A DNA stretch of 10,338 nt from Flavobacterium sp. (GCA_012032075.1 JAAURU010000087.1:1-10338); one strand, 5' to 3'. Shown: positions 1-6,699, counted from the first letter of the stretch. Numbers and translations: made by a program. The notes: generated from the letters alone by a model not told the origin.

Positions 1-446
1 TTAGGCACCAAATTATTCTATAGCTTATTATTTACACCTTTTTTAATTATTCCCATTAAATAGTATGTTGGACAAGAAGGAAAAAAGAAGCAATTGATGC
101 TGATGAATTTGGCAACAAAATAAGAAGAAATAATAGATTAGCTAAAAAATATCTTTCAGAAGCGAAGAAGCAAATGGGTAATAAAACACCTTTTTATATG
201 GCAATGGAAAGAGCCTTACACAATTTCTTGAAAGCTAAACTGCATATTGAAACCTCAGAAATGAGTAAAGAAAATATTCAGGAAATATTAGAAAATAAAA
301 ATGCACAACCAGAAACAATTAATCAGTTTATTCAATTGATGAACGATTGTGAGTTTGCACGTTATTCACCAGCAACTGAAGTAGCAATGCAACAAGATTT
401 TGAAAAAGCAGTGAGTTTAATTTCAGATTTAGAAAAACAATTGTAA
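1..446 (+). CDS. batD: BatD-type aerotolerance protein, C-terminal part, frameshifted
   Basis: This is the 3' end of a BatD-like gene; the large N-terminal part lies left of the window. BatD is a membrane-anchored periplasmic protein of the Bat operon (BatA-E) of Bacteroidetes and spirochaetes, whose exact role is unsettled. Frame 1 from base 1 encodes a hydrophobic segment (LFYSLLFTPFLIIPIK), which fits the C-terminal membrane anchor, and then stops at 61-63. Frame 3 resumes at once with IVCWTRRKKEA and continues through a charged helical cytoplasmic tail (NRLAKKYLSEAKKQ, ALHNFLKAKL, CEFARYSPATEVAMQ) to a stop at 444-446. Adding one A to the run at 58-60 joins the two frames into a BatD-like C-terminus, so I read this as one gene with a 1-base deletion. 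The internal ATG at 174 is not a real start. The gene ends 2 bases before batE, as expected in an operon. Identification rests on the tail sequence and on batE next to it. Confidence 0.75.
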
Positions 447-448
447 TT

Positions 449-1213
449 ATGATGAAGCAACTTATTTACATACTTGTTTTAATAACAAATTTCGGTTTTG
501 CACAAAACAATGCAAAAAAGCAATTTGATGATGCCAATGAATTATACAGAAAAGAAAAATATACAGAAGCTATTCAAAAATATGAGTCTATTGTTACCAA
601 AGACAAACTTGAATCGGCTGAATTGTATTTTAATCTAGGGAATTGTTATTATAAATTAGGGAAAATAGCACCTTCAATATATAATTTTGAAAAAGCTTTA
701 TTGCTCAATCCAAATGATGAAGCAATAGAAACAAATCTACATTTTGCACAAAAAATGGCAATTGATGACATTAAAGTAGTTCCAGAAGTTGGTTTTTCTA
801 ACTTTATTTATAAAATAATAGCTGTTTATAGTTATAATACTTGGGCATGGATTGCAGTAAGTTTCTCCATATTTTTCTTACTTTTTTTTATAGGTTATTA
901 CTTTTCATCAAGAACAATCACAAAACGAATATTCTTTGTTGGGATGTTTGTTTTATTAGCTTTTATTATAATTTCAGTAGTATTTGCATTTTTAGAAAAA
1001 CGTTTTGAAAAAACCATTCGTCCAGCTATAGTCTTTGAAGAAGTAGTTAACGTTAAAAGTGAACCCAGAACAGCTTCAGAAAACACCTTTATTTTACACG
1101 AAGGAACAAAAGTTTATGTAAAAGAAACTTTAGACAATTGGAAACGAATTCAATTAACTGATAAAACAGAAGGTTGGATTAAAAAAGAAGCTATCAAAGA
1201 GTTGAAAGAGTAG
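449..1213 (+). CDS. batE: BatE-type TPR and SH3 membrane protein
   Basis: Intact 254-residue protein matching the BatE architecture. A signal peptide (residues 1-19, hydrophobic core ending GFAQ) is followed by two TPR units (about 22-50 and 57-90; the second contains YFNLGNCYYKLGK and EKALLLNPND). Two membrane helices follow (about 130-153 and 160-182), then a C-terminal SH3b domain (about 193-252, with TEGWIKKEAI). Bat proteins are envelope components linked to aerotolerance in Bacteroides; the TPR and SH3 parts suggest a scaffold or peptidoglycan-proximal role, which is inference. The gene starts 2 bases after batD and is probably translated from the same mRNA. Two adjacent ATGs (449 and 452) are possible starts; the second gives MKQLIYIL, a more usual signal-peptide opening. 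No terminator is visible in the 104 bases after it. Confidence 0.85.
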   Translation: MMKQLIYILVLITNFGFAQNNAKKQFDDANELYRKEKYTEAIQKYESIVTKDKLESAELYFNLGNCYYKLGKIAPSIYNFEKALLLNPNDEAIETNLHFAQKMAIDDIKVVPEVGFSNFIYKIIAVYSYNTWAWIAVSFSIFFLLFFIGYYFSSRTITKRIFFVGMFVLLAFIIISVVFAFLEKRFEKTIRPAIVFEEVVNVKSEPRTASENTFILHEGTKVYVKETLDNWKRIQLTDKTEGWIKKEAIKELKE

Positions 1214-1288
1214 TGTTTTCTAATTATTTGCGTATATTATTTTAAAGTTAAATCAATACTAGAGAAGTAAAACAATTAAAATATTTTA

Positions 1289-1296
1289 TACATTTG
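1289..1296 (+). promoter_or_regulatory. Bacteroidetes -7 promoter motif for the 1318 gene
   Basis: TACATTTG matches the Bacteroidetes primary sigma-factor -7 consensus TAnnTTTG. It lies 21 bases before the ATG at 1318, giving a short leader. I see no clear -33 TTG at the expected distance, so the call rests on the -7 box and its position. Confidence 0.4.
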
Positions 1297-1317
1297 ATAA
1301 GATTGTAATTTTATTGA

Positions 1318-2690
1318 ATGAACAAAGCACTTTGGAAGGAAATTGAAAAGTTTAACTTAGACTTTCCACTTTCAGAATACGGATTCTCAACTCGTTTAGC
1401 TTATGAAAACGAATGGACCGAATTTTTTACCCAAAAAGCCATAGAAGAATATAAGAAATTTATGTATTTGGCTGCCATGTCAAATCAAATGGTTTCTCCT
1501 TCTGAAATTGTAGATATTGTTTGGCACCAACACCTTATTTTTACAGAATCCTATAAAGCATTTTGTAGTGTTCTAGGTAAAAAAATCGAACATATTCCTT
1601 CTACTCACAATAAAGAAGAAAAAAATAAGTTTTTAGCAGCTAAAAACGCACTAAAGAACTTTACGAAAGCGAATTTGGTTTACAACCTAAAGAATTTTGG
1701 GAATTTAATTCTTTTACAGAAGCATTTCAAGTTGAGCAATCAAAAGCTAAGATAGACATGTATTTAATTGTGGCAATTCCAGCAATAATAATTGCAGTTT
1801 TTATCTTTCGGTATCTTTTATATGATGTATATGTTTCCATAAACAATCCATTATTTGGATTATTATTTGTTTTGATTAGTACAACAGCTTTATTAGGATT
1901 GAGACTTTATAATAAATACAAACGAGAACAGTATTTAGCATCAATTTTACCTAATGTTATAATAGAAAATTTAACTCCAAGTGAATTAATTTGCATGGAA
2001 ACAAATCAATTGAAGTCAATAATTCACGGTTATGTAAACTTCTTGGTTGTAAATAAAAATTTAAAAGTGGATACAAAAGATAACATCCTATTAATAAATA
2101 AAAAAAATAGATGATTCAAATCCAATTTTTAAGGTAATTACTTGTATTGTTTTTGAGAAAAAACAAAACTCTTTACATACAAAGAACTTTTAGAGGTATT
2201 ACTTCATAAACCTATAATTAGCAAAATTTCAAAATCAACAGCTTCAATTTCAGAAACTTTTTCAAAATCAAAAATTATACTTAATCTTTATAAATTAAAT
2301 CTTTTAATTTATTCCTTAATAGCCACATTAGGGTTGACAAGAGTTTTAATTGGATATAGTAGAGGAAAAGACATAGCCTTTATTGTTATTTTAAATATAA
2401 TCTTTTTAATAGTAGCGTACATTTCTTTAATGTATATATCAGAAGAAATGACCTCAAGAATTATTCCTAATCATTTTAAAGAAAAAGTAATACCATTTAA
2501 CAAATCAAATTATAGTACTTGGGAATGGAATTATTTTGTAATAGGAACTGCTTTATTATCCGTTTCATTTATGCCAATTGCTCAAAATTATTCTTCAAGT
2601 TACAACTCGGGTTGTAGTTCTGGATGTGGCTCAAGCTGCGGAAGTTCCTGCGGTGGTGGTTGTGGTGGTTGCGGTGGCTGTGGTGGTTGA
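1318..2690 (+). CDS. Glycine-rich-domain membrane protein with Cys/Gly tail, three frameshifts
   Basis: I read one gene of about 457 residues across three small indels. Frame 1 starts at 1318 with a soluble domain like bacterial and plant glycine-rich-domain proteins: DIVWHQHLIFTESY near residue 69 and HIPSTHN near 92. The frame is lost at the A-run 1642-1646 (one A missing). Frame 3 continues with RTKELYESEFG, KEFWEFNSF and two membrane helices (from about 1758 and 1848). It is lost at the A-run 2100-2107 (one A extra), after which frame 1 gives IDDSNPIFKVITCIVFEKK. It changes again at 2158-2168 (one base missing) to frame 3, YKELLEVLLHK, further helices (about 2300-2450 and 2535-2580) and a terminal tail with seven Cys in Gly/Ser from about 2600. 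This layout resembles proteins carrying the TIGR04222 membrane domain, named from memory. Function unknown. The pieces at 1758 and 2334 are not separate genes. Confidence 0.7.
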
Positions 2691-3067
2691 TTAGTTGTTG
2701 ACAATATTGAGAGAATTATAATATTTAATTGGATTATATTTGCCAATTCTATAAACACCTACAGTATTAAATTCGATAACATTTTGAAAATTCTCATCCC
2801 ATACTGTGAAGTTTTGAGTTTCATATTCTAAAAGAATTCTATCGATTAGTTGACTAAAACTTATTTTTGTAGAACCTTTTCTACTTAATGAAAAATAAAA
2901 TTATCAGTAGTTAGATGGTTTTTAATTATTTCTTTAAATACTTTAATTTCTAGACCTTTTTCAACACGAATAAATTGCCATTCACTTTCATCTCCTGAGG
3001 AAAGTTTCATCCATTCAACTTTTGGAATAAGTGTTTTATTTATTTGAAATATAATATATGACTTCAT
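2691..3067 (-). CDS. Small protein of unknown function, frameshifted
   Basis: I do not recognise this protein. Read right to left, ATG at 3065-3067 opens MKSYIIFQINKTLIPKVEW and runs to DNFIF, where the frame meets a stop at 2885-2887. Adding one base to the 5-A run at 2891-2895 (T on the coding strand) gives an uninterrupted continuation: SLSRKGSTKISFSQLIDRI, then YETQNFTVWDENFQNVIEF, GVYRIGKYNPIKYYN, and a stop at 2691-2693. The reconstructed product is about 125 residues, soluble, with no signal peptide or membrane segment. An upstream ATG at 3100 would run through a 7-bp repeat array, so 3067 is the better start. It lies 48 bases after the cvpA stop on the same strand and may be co-transcribed. 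Its stop abuts the stop of the opposing gene with no gap. Confidence 0.55.
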
Positions 3068-3091
3068 ACTATTTTTAAACTGATTACTGCG

Positions 3092-3112
3092 ACTGAACAC
3101 TGAACACTATTC
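3092..3112. repeat. 7-bp-periodic ACT array
   Basis: ACTGAAC, ACTGAAC and ACTATTC sit head to tail with an exact 7-base period in the 48-base spacer between cvpA and the small downstream gene. Related 7-bp arrays flank pheS. Confidence 0.6.
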
Positions 3113-3115
3113 TTG

Positions 3116-3653
3116 TTACTCATTATTTGTATCATTTTTCTCATCATCGTCAGTTTTGTTCACTTGTCTCTCATACCATTCCTCAATTTTTGGATACAAA
3201 AAAGCTGAAATTTCCTTCGTAGGATTGTAAAAAATAGATTCGTCTAATGTTTCTTGTTTTACTAATGAATTATTTATATTGATTTTCTCAAAAAGTAAAA
3301 TAACAACACTTAACAATAAAATCGTTTTTAAAGCACTAAAAAGAGCTCCTGCCAATTTATTAATCCAACCGAGGTAGGCAATCAGCTATTTTAGTTAATA
3401 ATTTTGCCGAAAGATGAATAATTACCACAACTAGGATGAAAGTTAACGCAAAGGCTGTTATTTCAATGTATTTGGGTTCCCAACTTACCTTGTTTTCCAA
3501 AATGTTTTTTACCAAATAAGAGAATTTAATCGCTACAAATATTCCAGCCACCAAAGCAATTAAAGAAGCCAATTCTACAAAAAGACCATTCTTAATTCCT
3601 TTATACAAAGCAAAACACAGCAATACAGCAAATACAATATCAATAAAACTCAT
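3116..3653 (-). CDS. cvpA: CvpA family membrane protein, frameshifted
   Basis: Read right to left from ATG at 3653, the first 97 codons encode a typical CvpA start, MSFIDIVFAVLLCFALYKGI, with helices at about residues 1-20, 26-48 and 64-86. The frame is lost near 3380-3382 after LLTKIAD. The next frame gives YLGWINKLAGALFSALKT, a fourth helix, a LDESIFYNP segment and an acidic tail (DDDEKNDTNNE) ending at 3116-3118. Either two T are missing on the coding strand (giving ADFAYLG, closer to what I remember of the family) or one is extra (ADAYLG). The joined protein of about 178-179 residues is a normal CvpA length. CvpA is an inner-membrane protein first linked to colicin V production and more broadly to envelope homeostasis; its mechanism is not settled. 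A -7 promoter motif lies upstream at 3679-3686. Confidence 0.8.
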
Positions 3654-3678
3654 TTATAAAAGATTAAAGAGAATAGAA

Positions 3679-3686
3679 CAAAGATA
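3679..3686 (-). promoter_or_regulatory. -7 promoter motif for cvpA
   Basis: On the minus strand these bases read TATCTTTG, matching TAnnTTTG, 26 bases before the cvpA start. The same octamer faces the other way at 3735-3742, so this spacer looks like a divergent promoter region. Confidence 0.45.
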
Positions 3687-3734
3687 AGAGATTTATTTTG
3701 GAGATATATACAATATAAGAAGTGGATAGAAATG

Positions 3735-3742
3735 TTATCTTT
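3735..3742 (+). promoter_or_regulatory. -7 promoter motif for the 3811 gene
   Basis: TATCTTTG matches TAnnTTTG. Transcription from here would start just before the in-frame ATG at 3754 and place the preferred ATG (3811) about 60 bases into the transcript. No convincing -33 box was found. Confidence 0.4.
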
Positions 3743-3810
3743 GCTATCTAATTTTGAAAATATTCAGGAAAGTCTTTTTTCTTTTCTCTATTTCTATTTT
3801 CTTAAAGAAA

Positions 3811-4167
3811 ATGTCAAGAGACGAACAATTAAAAGAGCGCTGGGAAAGCATTGTCAAAATATTATCCAATAAATTCGCAGGTGGTGACGAACTCGATCTA
3901 GATGCCATTATTTATTTGATAGGAATTCAAGAATTGGGTAAATTTAAACAAGAATTTAAAAAAGACGAAAAAGTAAACCTCATGCATATTGCCATTTGCC
4001 GTTTATTGGAACCTTATGGTTATTACGAGTTTGAATATTTTGATAACGACGGCTGGCCGCATTACAAAGTAAAAGAAGAATTACCTCCATTAAAAGCAGG
4101 AGAACAAACCATTCTTATGAAAGATGCTATTGTGAGTTATTTTCTGGAGAAAGAATTAATTAATTAG
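3811..4167 (+). CDS. Conserved flavobacterial protein of unknown function
   Basis: Intact 118-residue soluble protein starting MSRDEQLKERWESIVKILSN. It contains LDLDAIIYLIGIQELG, NLMHIAICRLLEPYGYYEFE, a NDGWPHYKVKEELPPLK segment and an acidic end (FLEKELIN). It resembles a short conserved hypothetical family I remember from Flavobacteriaceae; I know of no assigned function. An in-frame ATG at 3754 would add 19 residues (MKIFRKVFFLFSISIFLKK). That extension looks like a signal peptide but gives a non-secretory remainder, and it starts almost on top of the -7 box, so I prefer 3811. The stop at 4165-4167 lies inside the first 7-bp repeat unit of the following array. It points the same way as pheS but is 327 bases from it. 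Confidence 0.7.
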   Translation: MSRDEQLKERWESIVKILSNKFAGGDELDLDAIIYLIGIQELGKFKQEFKKDEKVNLMHIAICRLLEPYGYYEFEYFDNDGWPHYKVKEELPPLKAGEQTILMKDAIVSYFLEKELIN

Positions 4168-4195
4168 TGATTAGTGAAGAGTAATTAGTGATTAG
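4163..4195. repeat. 7-bp-periodic ATTAGTG array, left arm of an inverted repeat
   Basis: Units ATTAGTG, ATTAGTG, AAGAGTA, ATTAGTG, ATTAG follow one another with a 7-base period. Bases 4172-4195 are a perfect 24-base reverse complement of 4416-4439. The array overlaps the stop codon of the preceding gene. Confidence 0.75.
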
Positions 4196-4228
4196 CACTG
4201 TCCTGAAAAGATAAACGTCATTAATAGT

Positions 4229-4286
4229 CCTGATAGTAGCGACATCCTTTTCTTTTACAAAAGAAAAGATATAGCGAATAGCAGGT
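4229..4286. repeat. Long imperfect hairpin, probable dispersed flavobacterial element
   Basis: The centre is a perfect 10-bp stem, CTTTTCTTTT at 4247-4256 and AAAAGAAAAG at 4259-4268, with a 2-base loop. It is extended outward by CCTGATAGTAGCGACATC against GATATAGCGAATAGCAGG, which match at 13 of 18 positions as a stem. The 'AGCGACATCC ... GATATAGCGAATAGC' form resembles an intergenic element I remember as recurring in Flavobacterium genomes; only one copy is in this window. As RNA it could act as a terminator or a processing site. Confidence 0.6.
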
Positions 4287-4317
4287 GTGTTTTTCTTAAA
4301 TGGGAAAGTTTTGTACT

Positions 4318-4358
4318 CCTAAAAAAAGGAATCAGACTAGTATTAATCCTATTTTTTT
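4318..4358 (+). terminator. Possible intrinsic terminator
   Basis: A7 followed by GGA on the left can pair with TCC, a 2-base bulge and T7 (4352-4358) on the right, giving a weak hairpin ending in a U-run. It would lie downstream of the 3811 gene. The stem is A/T-rich and bulged, so this is tentative. Confidence 0.25.
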
Positions 4359-4393
4359 ATAAAAACTGAATACGCTAATTATCTTTCAATCTT

Positions 4394-4441
4394 CACTAAT
4401 TACATTCGCTAATCACTAATCACTAATTACTCTTCACTATT
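4394..4441. repeat. 7-bp-periodic CACTAAT array, right arm of an inverted repeat
   Basis: Units CACTAAT, TACATTC, gCTAAT, CACTAAT, CACTAAT, TACTCTT, CACTATT keep a near-perfect 7-base period with one 6-base unit. Bases 4416-4439 are the exact reverse complement of 4172-4195. The array ends about 27 bases before the pheS -7 box. Confidence 0.75.
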
Positions 4442-4467
4442 TCTTTCAACTAATCAGTAAAAAATAG

Positions 4468-4475
4468 TAAATTTG
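4468..4475 (+). promoter_or_regulatory. -7 promoter motif for pheS
   Basis: TAAATTTG matches TAnnTTTG and lies 20 bases before the pheS ATG, implying a very short leader. There is no obvious -33 TTG. The 7-bp array occupies the position where upstream contacts would be made. Confidence 0.45.
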
Positions 4476-4494
4476 CCACTTTAGAAAAAGTACG

Positions 4495-5514
4495 ATGATA
4501 GATAAGATTAAAAGTCATATTGAGGAAGCCAAAGCTTTTCATGCTGATAACAAAGAGAAATTAGAAGAATTCCGTATTAAATTTTTAGGTAGCAATGGAT
4601 TGCTAAGAGAATTATTTGCTGATTTTAGAAATGTTCCAAATGAAATGAAAAAAGAATTTGGGCAAATCATCAACGAATTGAAAAATACGGCTGAAGCTAA
4701 AGTTGCTGCAATTCAAGAGCAATTAGAAAGCAAAGAAGTTGTAAAAGGAATTTATGGAGATGTTACTCGTCCTGGTGATCCAATCAACATTGGTTCGCGT
4801 CATCCTATTTCTATTGTAAAAAATCAAATTATTGATATTTTTTCGAATGTAGGTTTCAATGTATCAGAAGGTCCAGAAATAGAAGACGATTGGCACAACT
4901 TTACTGCATTAAATTTACCAGAATATCATCCAGCAAGAGACATGCAGGATACGTTCTTTATTCAAACGAATCCTGATATTTTATTGCGTACGCATACTTC
5001 ATCAGTGCAAGTGCGTTATATGGAAAACAACCAACCACCTATTAGAACCATTTCTCCAGGACGTGTTTTCCGTAATGAAGATATTTCATCACGATCGCAT
5101 TGTATTTTCCACCAAGTGGAAGGTTTATATATTGATAAAGACGTTTCTTTTGCCGATTTAAAGCAAACTTTATTGTATTTTACCAAAGAGATGTTCGGAA
5201 AATCTAAAATTAGATTAAGACCTTCTTATTTCCCATTTACGGAACCAAGTGCTGAGGTGGATATTTATTGGGGTTTAAATAATGAAATCGATTATAGAAT
5301 TACGAAAGGAACTGGTTGGTTAGAAATTATGGGTTGCGGAATGGTAGACCCAAATGTTCTAAAAAACTGTAACATCAATCCAGAAGAATACACTGGTTTC
5401 GCATTCGGTATGGGAATTGAACGTATTGCTATGTTGTTATACCAAATTGGAGACATACGTATGTTTTATGAAAACGATGTACGTTTCTTAGAGCAATTCA
5501 AATCCTCAATTTAG
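4495..5514 (+). CDS. pheS: Phenylalanine-tRNA ligase alpha subunit
   Basis: Intact 339-residue class II aminoacyl-tRNA synthetase subunit of normal length. With PheT it forms the cytoplasmic (alpha-beta)2 enzyme that charges tRNA-Phe with phenylalanine using ATP. Residues 1-85 form the charged N-terminal coiled coil that contacts tRNA. The catalytic core follows, with HPISIVKNQIIDIF (103-116), the SEGPEIEDDWHNFTALN stretch (124-140), motif 2 around VFRNEDISSRSHCIFHQVEG (191-210) and motif 3 GFAFGMGIERIAML (301-314). PheT is not next to it, which is common in Bacteroidetes. A -7 motif sits 20 bases upstream. The stop codon lies inside a 7-bp repeat array, and a small gene follows after 37 bases, probably in the same transcript. 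The reading frame is clean, unlike several neighbours. Confidence 0.97.
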   Translation: MIDKIKSHIEEAKAFHADNKEKLEEFRIKFLGSNGLLRELFADFRNVPNEMKKEFGQIINELKNTAEAKVAAIQEQLESKEVVKGIYGDVTRPGDPINIGSRHPISIVKNQIIDIFSNVGFNVSEGPEIEDDWHNFTALNLPEYHPARDMQDTFFIQTNPDILLRTHTSSVQVRYMENNQPPIRTISPGRVFRNEDISSRSHCIFHQVEGLYIDKDVSFADLKQTLLYFTKEMFGKSKIRLRPSYFPFTEPSAEVDIYWGLNNEIDYRITKGTGWLEIMGCGMVDPNVLKNCNINPEEYTGFAFGMGIERIAMLLYQIGDIRMFYENDVRFLEQFKSSI

Positions 5515-5549
5515 TCTTAATACTTAATACTTTAGTCTTAATACTGTTC
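5511..5549. repeat. 7-bp-periodic TCTTAAT/ACTTAAT array
   Basis: TTAGTCTTAATACT occurs at 5511-5524 and again at 5532-5545, 21 bases (three 7-base units) apart. Read in register: TCTTAAT, ACTTAAT, ACTTTAG, TCTTAAT, ACTGTTC. It fills the spacer between pheS and the next gene and includes the pheS stop codon. Confidence 0.7.
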
Positions 5550-5551
5550 AA

Positions 5552-5959
5552 ATGAAAGCAGACATCATAATCCCAAAAGTAGAAAACGTTCACATTGTAG
5601 CGATTTTAGAATGGAGCGATGATTTCCAAGAAAATTGTTGGTATGCGTATTTATTAAACGCTACCAATGAAACACTAGAAATGGCCATGATTGTTTCTCG
5701 TGCTTACGGATTAATCAACGGAGAAAATAGAAATACTATGCAATTGCGTCATGCTTTTGCCAAAGTAGAACCACAAACAGCAGTAAAAATAGAATTTTTA
5801 GAAAATAATGTCTTACAATTAAACAATGAATTTATGTTGTCGTACTTTATTGGTAACCAAATGTTTGACAAAAAATTTATTTTCAAAACTAATAGTATCA
5901 ACGATAAAGCGCAATCGGATTTACCTGTTATTCCGAAACGTGGTGTGATGAGTGTTTAG
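5552..5959 (+). CDS. Small conserved protein downstream of pheS, function unknown
   Basis: Intact 135-residue protein, soluble, with no signal peptide or membrane helix. It starts MKADIIIPKVENVHIVAILE and is rich in alternating hydrophobic residues typical of beta structure (NCWYAYLLNATNE, AVKIEFLENNVLQLNNEFML, MFDKKFIFKTNSI), ending VIPKRGVMSV. I remember similar small proteins after pheS in Flavobacteriaceae, some carrying the name 'phenylalanyl-tRNA synthetase subunit alpha' by transfer from the neighbour. It has no synthetase motifs, so that name would be wrong. It follows pheS by 37 bases with no promoter motif seen between them, so co-transcription is likely. Its role is unknown. Confidence 0.75.
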   Translation: MKADIIIPKVENVHIVAILEWSDDFQENCWYAYLLNATNETLEMAMIVSRAYGLINGENRNTMQLRHAFAKVEPQTAVKIEFLENNVLQLNNEFMLSYFIGNQMFDKKFIFKTNSINDKAQSDLPVIPKRGVMSV

Positions 5960-5965
5960 ATGTTT

Positions 5966-5992
5966 TTGTCAGTTCGAGCGGAGTTGAAAACC
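5966..5992 (+). repeat. REP-like repeat, copy A (direct)
   Basis: Matches the core GTCAGTTCGAGCGGAGTCGA followed by GAACC with two differences (GTTGAAAACC). It lacks the CTTATGAAAA extension seen in copies B, D and E. It lies just after the 135-residue gene, exactly 100 bases before copy B. Confidence 0.85.
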
Positions 5993-6065
5993 ATTATTTA
6001 ATATTCTATTTTATTATATTTTACTTTGAGCAGAAAGTATATATTGATTTCGAAATTAATCGGAT

Positions 6066-6102
6066 TTGTCAGTTCGAGCGGAGTCGAGAACCTTATGAAA
6101 AG
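6066..6102 (+). repeat. REP-like repeat, copy B (direct)
   Basis: Full consensus core GTCAGTTCGAGCGGAGTCGA, then GAACCTTATGAAAAG. It is identical to copy D over 37 bases. GTTCGA can pair with TCGAGAAC (2-base bulge) around the loop GCGGAG. The element is GC-rich against an AT-rich background and lies 45 bases before the GIY-YIG start. Confidence 0.9.
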
Positions 6103-6147
6103 GAATTTGGATATTTATAATTCACCTTAAAAAGACAACCTAAATAC

Positions 6148-6492
6148 ATGAAATTTTATTATGTTTATATTCTTAAATGTTCAGATGATTCATACTATGT
6201 AGGGTTTACATCAGATTTGGACAAAAGACTTTTGGAACATAATGCAGGCTTTCATAAAGATTCATATACATTCAAAAGGAGACCAGTTGTATTAGTTTGG
6301 TATCAAGAATTTTCAGAACCTAATCAGGCAATATATTTTGAAAAGAGAATCAAAAAATGGAGTAGATCTAAGAAAGAAGCTTTAATTAGTGATAATTTTG
6401 ATTTATTACCCTTACTAGCAGAATGTAAAAACGAAACTCATTTTAGTAACAAAAGTCTCGACTCCGCTCGACCTGACAATGATATCGAGTAA
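6148..6492 (+). CDS. GIY-YIG nuclease domain protein
   Basis: Intact 114-residue single-domain GIY-YIG protein of the small stand-alone type (COG2827-like, related to UPF0213). The signature is visible as YVYILKC (residues 5-11) and YYVGFT (16-21). Arg27 with LLEHN follows on the catalytic helix, and the metal-binding Glu is in the AIYFEKRIKKW segment (Glu65). A basic helix follows (KKWSRSKKEA). All expected catalytic positions look present. Residues from about 103 to 111 (LDSARPDN) are encoded by an inverted copy of the REP-like repeat, so the natural C-terminus has probably been replaced or extended by repeat DNA. Copies B and C flank the gene in inverted orientation. No -7 promoter motif was found. 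Cellular function of this group is not established; DNA cleavage activity is inferred from the fold. Confidence 0.88.
   Translation: MKFYYVYILKCSDDSYYVGFTSDLDKRLLEHNAGFHKDSYTFKRRPVVLVWYQEFSEPNQAIYFEKRIKKWSRSKKEALISDNFDLLPLLAECKNETHFSNKSLDSARPDNDIE
6455..6480 (-). repeat. REP-like repeat, copy C (inverted, inside the GIY-YIG gene end)
   Basis: Read on the minus strand it gives ATTGTCAGGTCGAGCGGAGT then CGAGAC, matching copies B and D at all but a few positions. It is the only inverted copy of the five and forms an inverted pair with copy B around the nuclease gene. Confidence 0.88.
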
Positions 6493-6568
6493 TCTAAAGT
6501 AGATTGTAAAATTTATTTCAAAAAAATATTAATTCTACATTAAATTTCATATTCAATGACATAATAGT

Positions 6569-6605
6569 TTGTCAGTTCGAGCGGAGTCGAGAACCTTATG
6601 AAAAG
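6569..6605 (+). repeat. REP-like repeat, copy D (direct)
   Basis: Identical to copy B from TTGTCAG through CTTATGAAAAG. The flanking bases differ from those of copy B, so the conserved unit is about 37 bases. Confidence 0.9.
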
Positions 6606-6699
6606 AACTATTTGTGTTAATTTGACACTATGTTTCCTTGCTTCTCAAAAAGATAAAGATTTTGAGGTTAAATAATGCAGTTGGTTTTAAATGATTACA

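Larger units (their letters stand above)
4168..4494. other. Gene-free spacer before pheS
   Basis: This 327-base gap holds no credible gene. It contains, in order, a 7-bp array, a long hairpin element (4229-4286), a terminator-like A/T hairpin (4318-4358), the complementary 7-bp array and the pheS -7 box. Confidence 0.7.

Noticed and set aside
898..1086. Minus-strand open frame of 62 codons
   Set aside because: Lies entirely inside batE on the other strand and has low-complexity, unrecognisable product; a shadow.
1642..2168. Programmed ribosomal frameshifting in the membrane-protein gene
   Set aside because: Three changes of both signs in one gene, and the same pattern in five other unrelated genes, fit sequencing indels far better.
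3754..3810. N-terminal extension of the 3811 gene as a signal peptide
   Set aside because: The remaining protein looks cytoplasmic, and the upstream ATG is only 11 bases after the -7 box; MSRDEQ at 3811 is a better start.
6066..6480. Target-site duplication flanking the B-C unit
   Set aside because: The bases outside copy B (CGGAT) and copy C (GATAT) share only a trivial GAT, so no duplication can be claimed.
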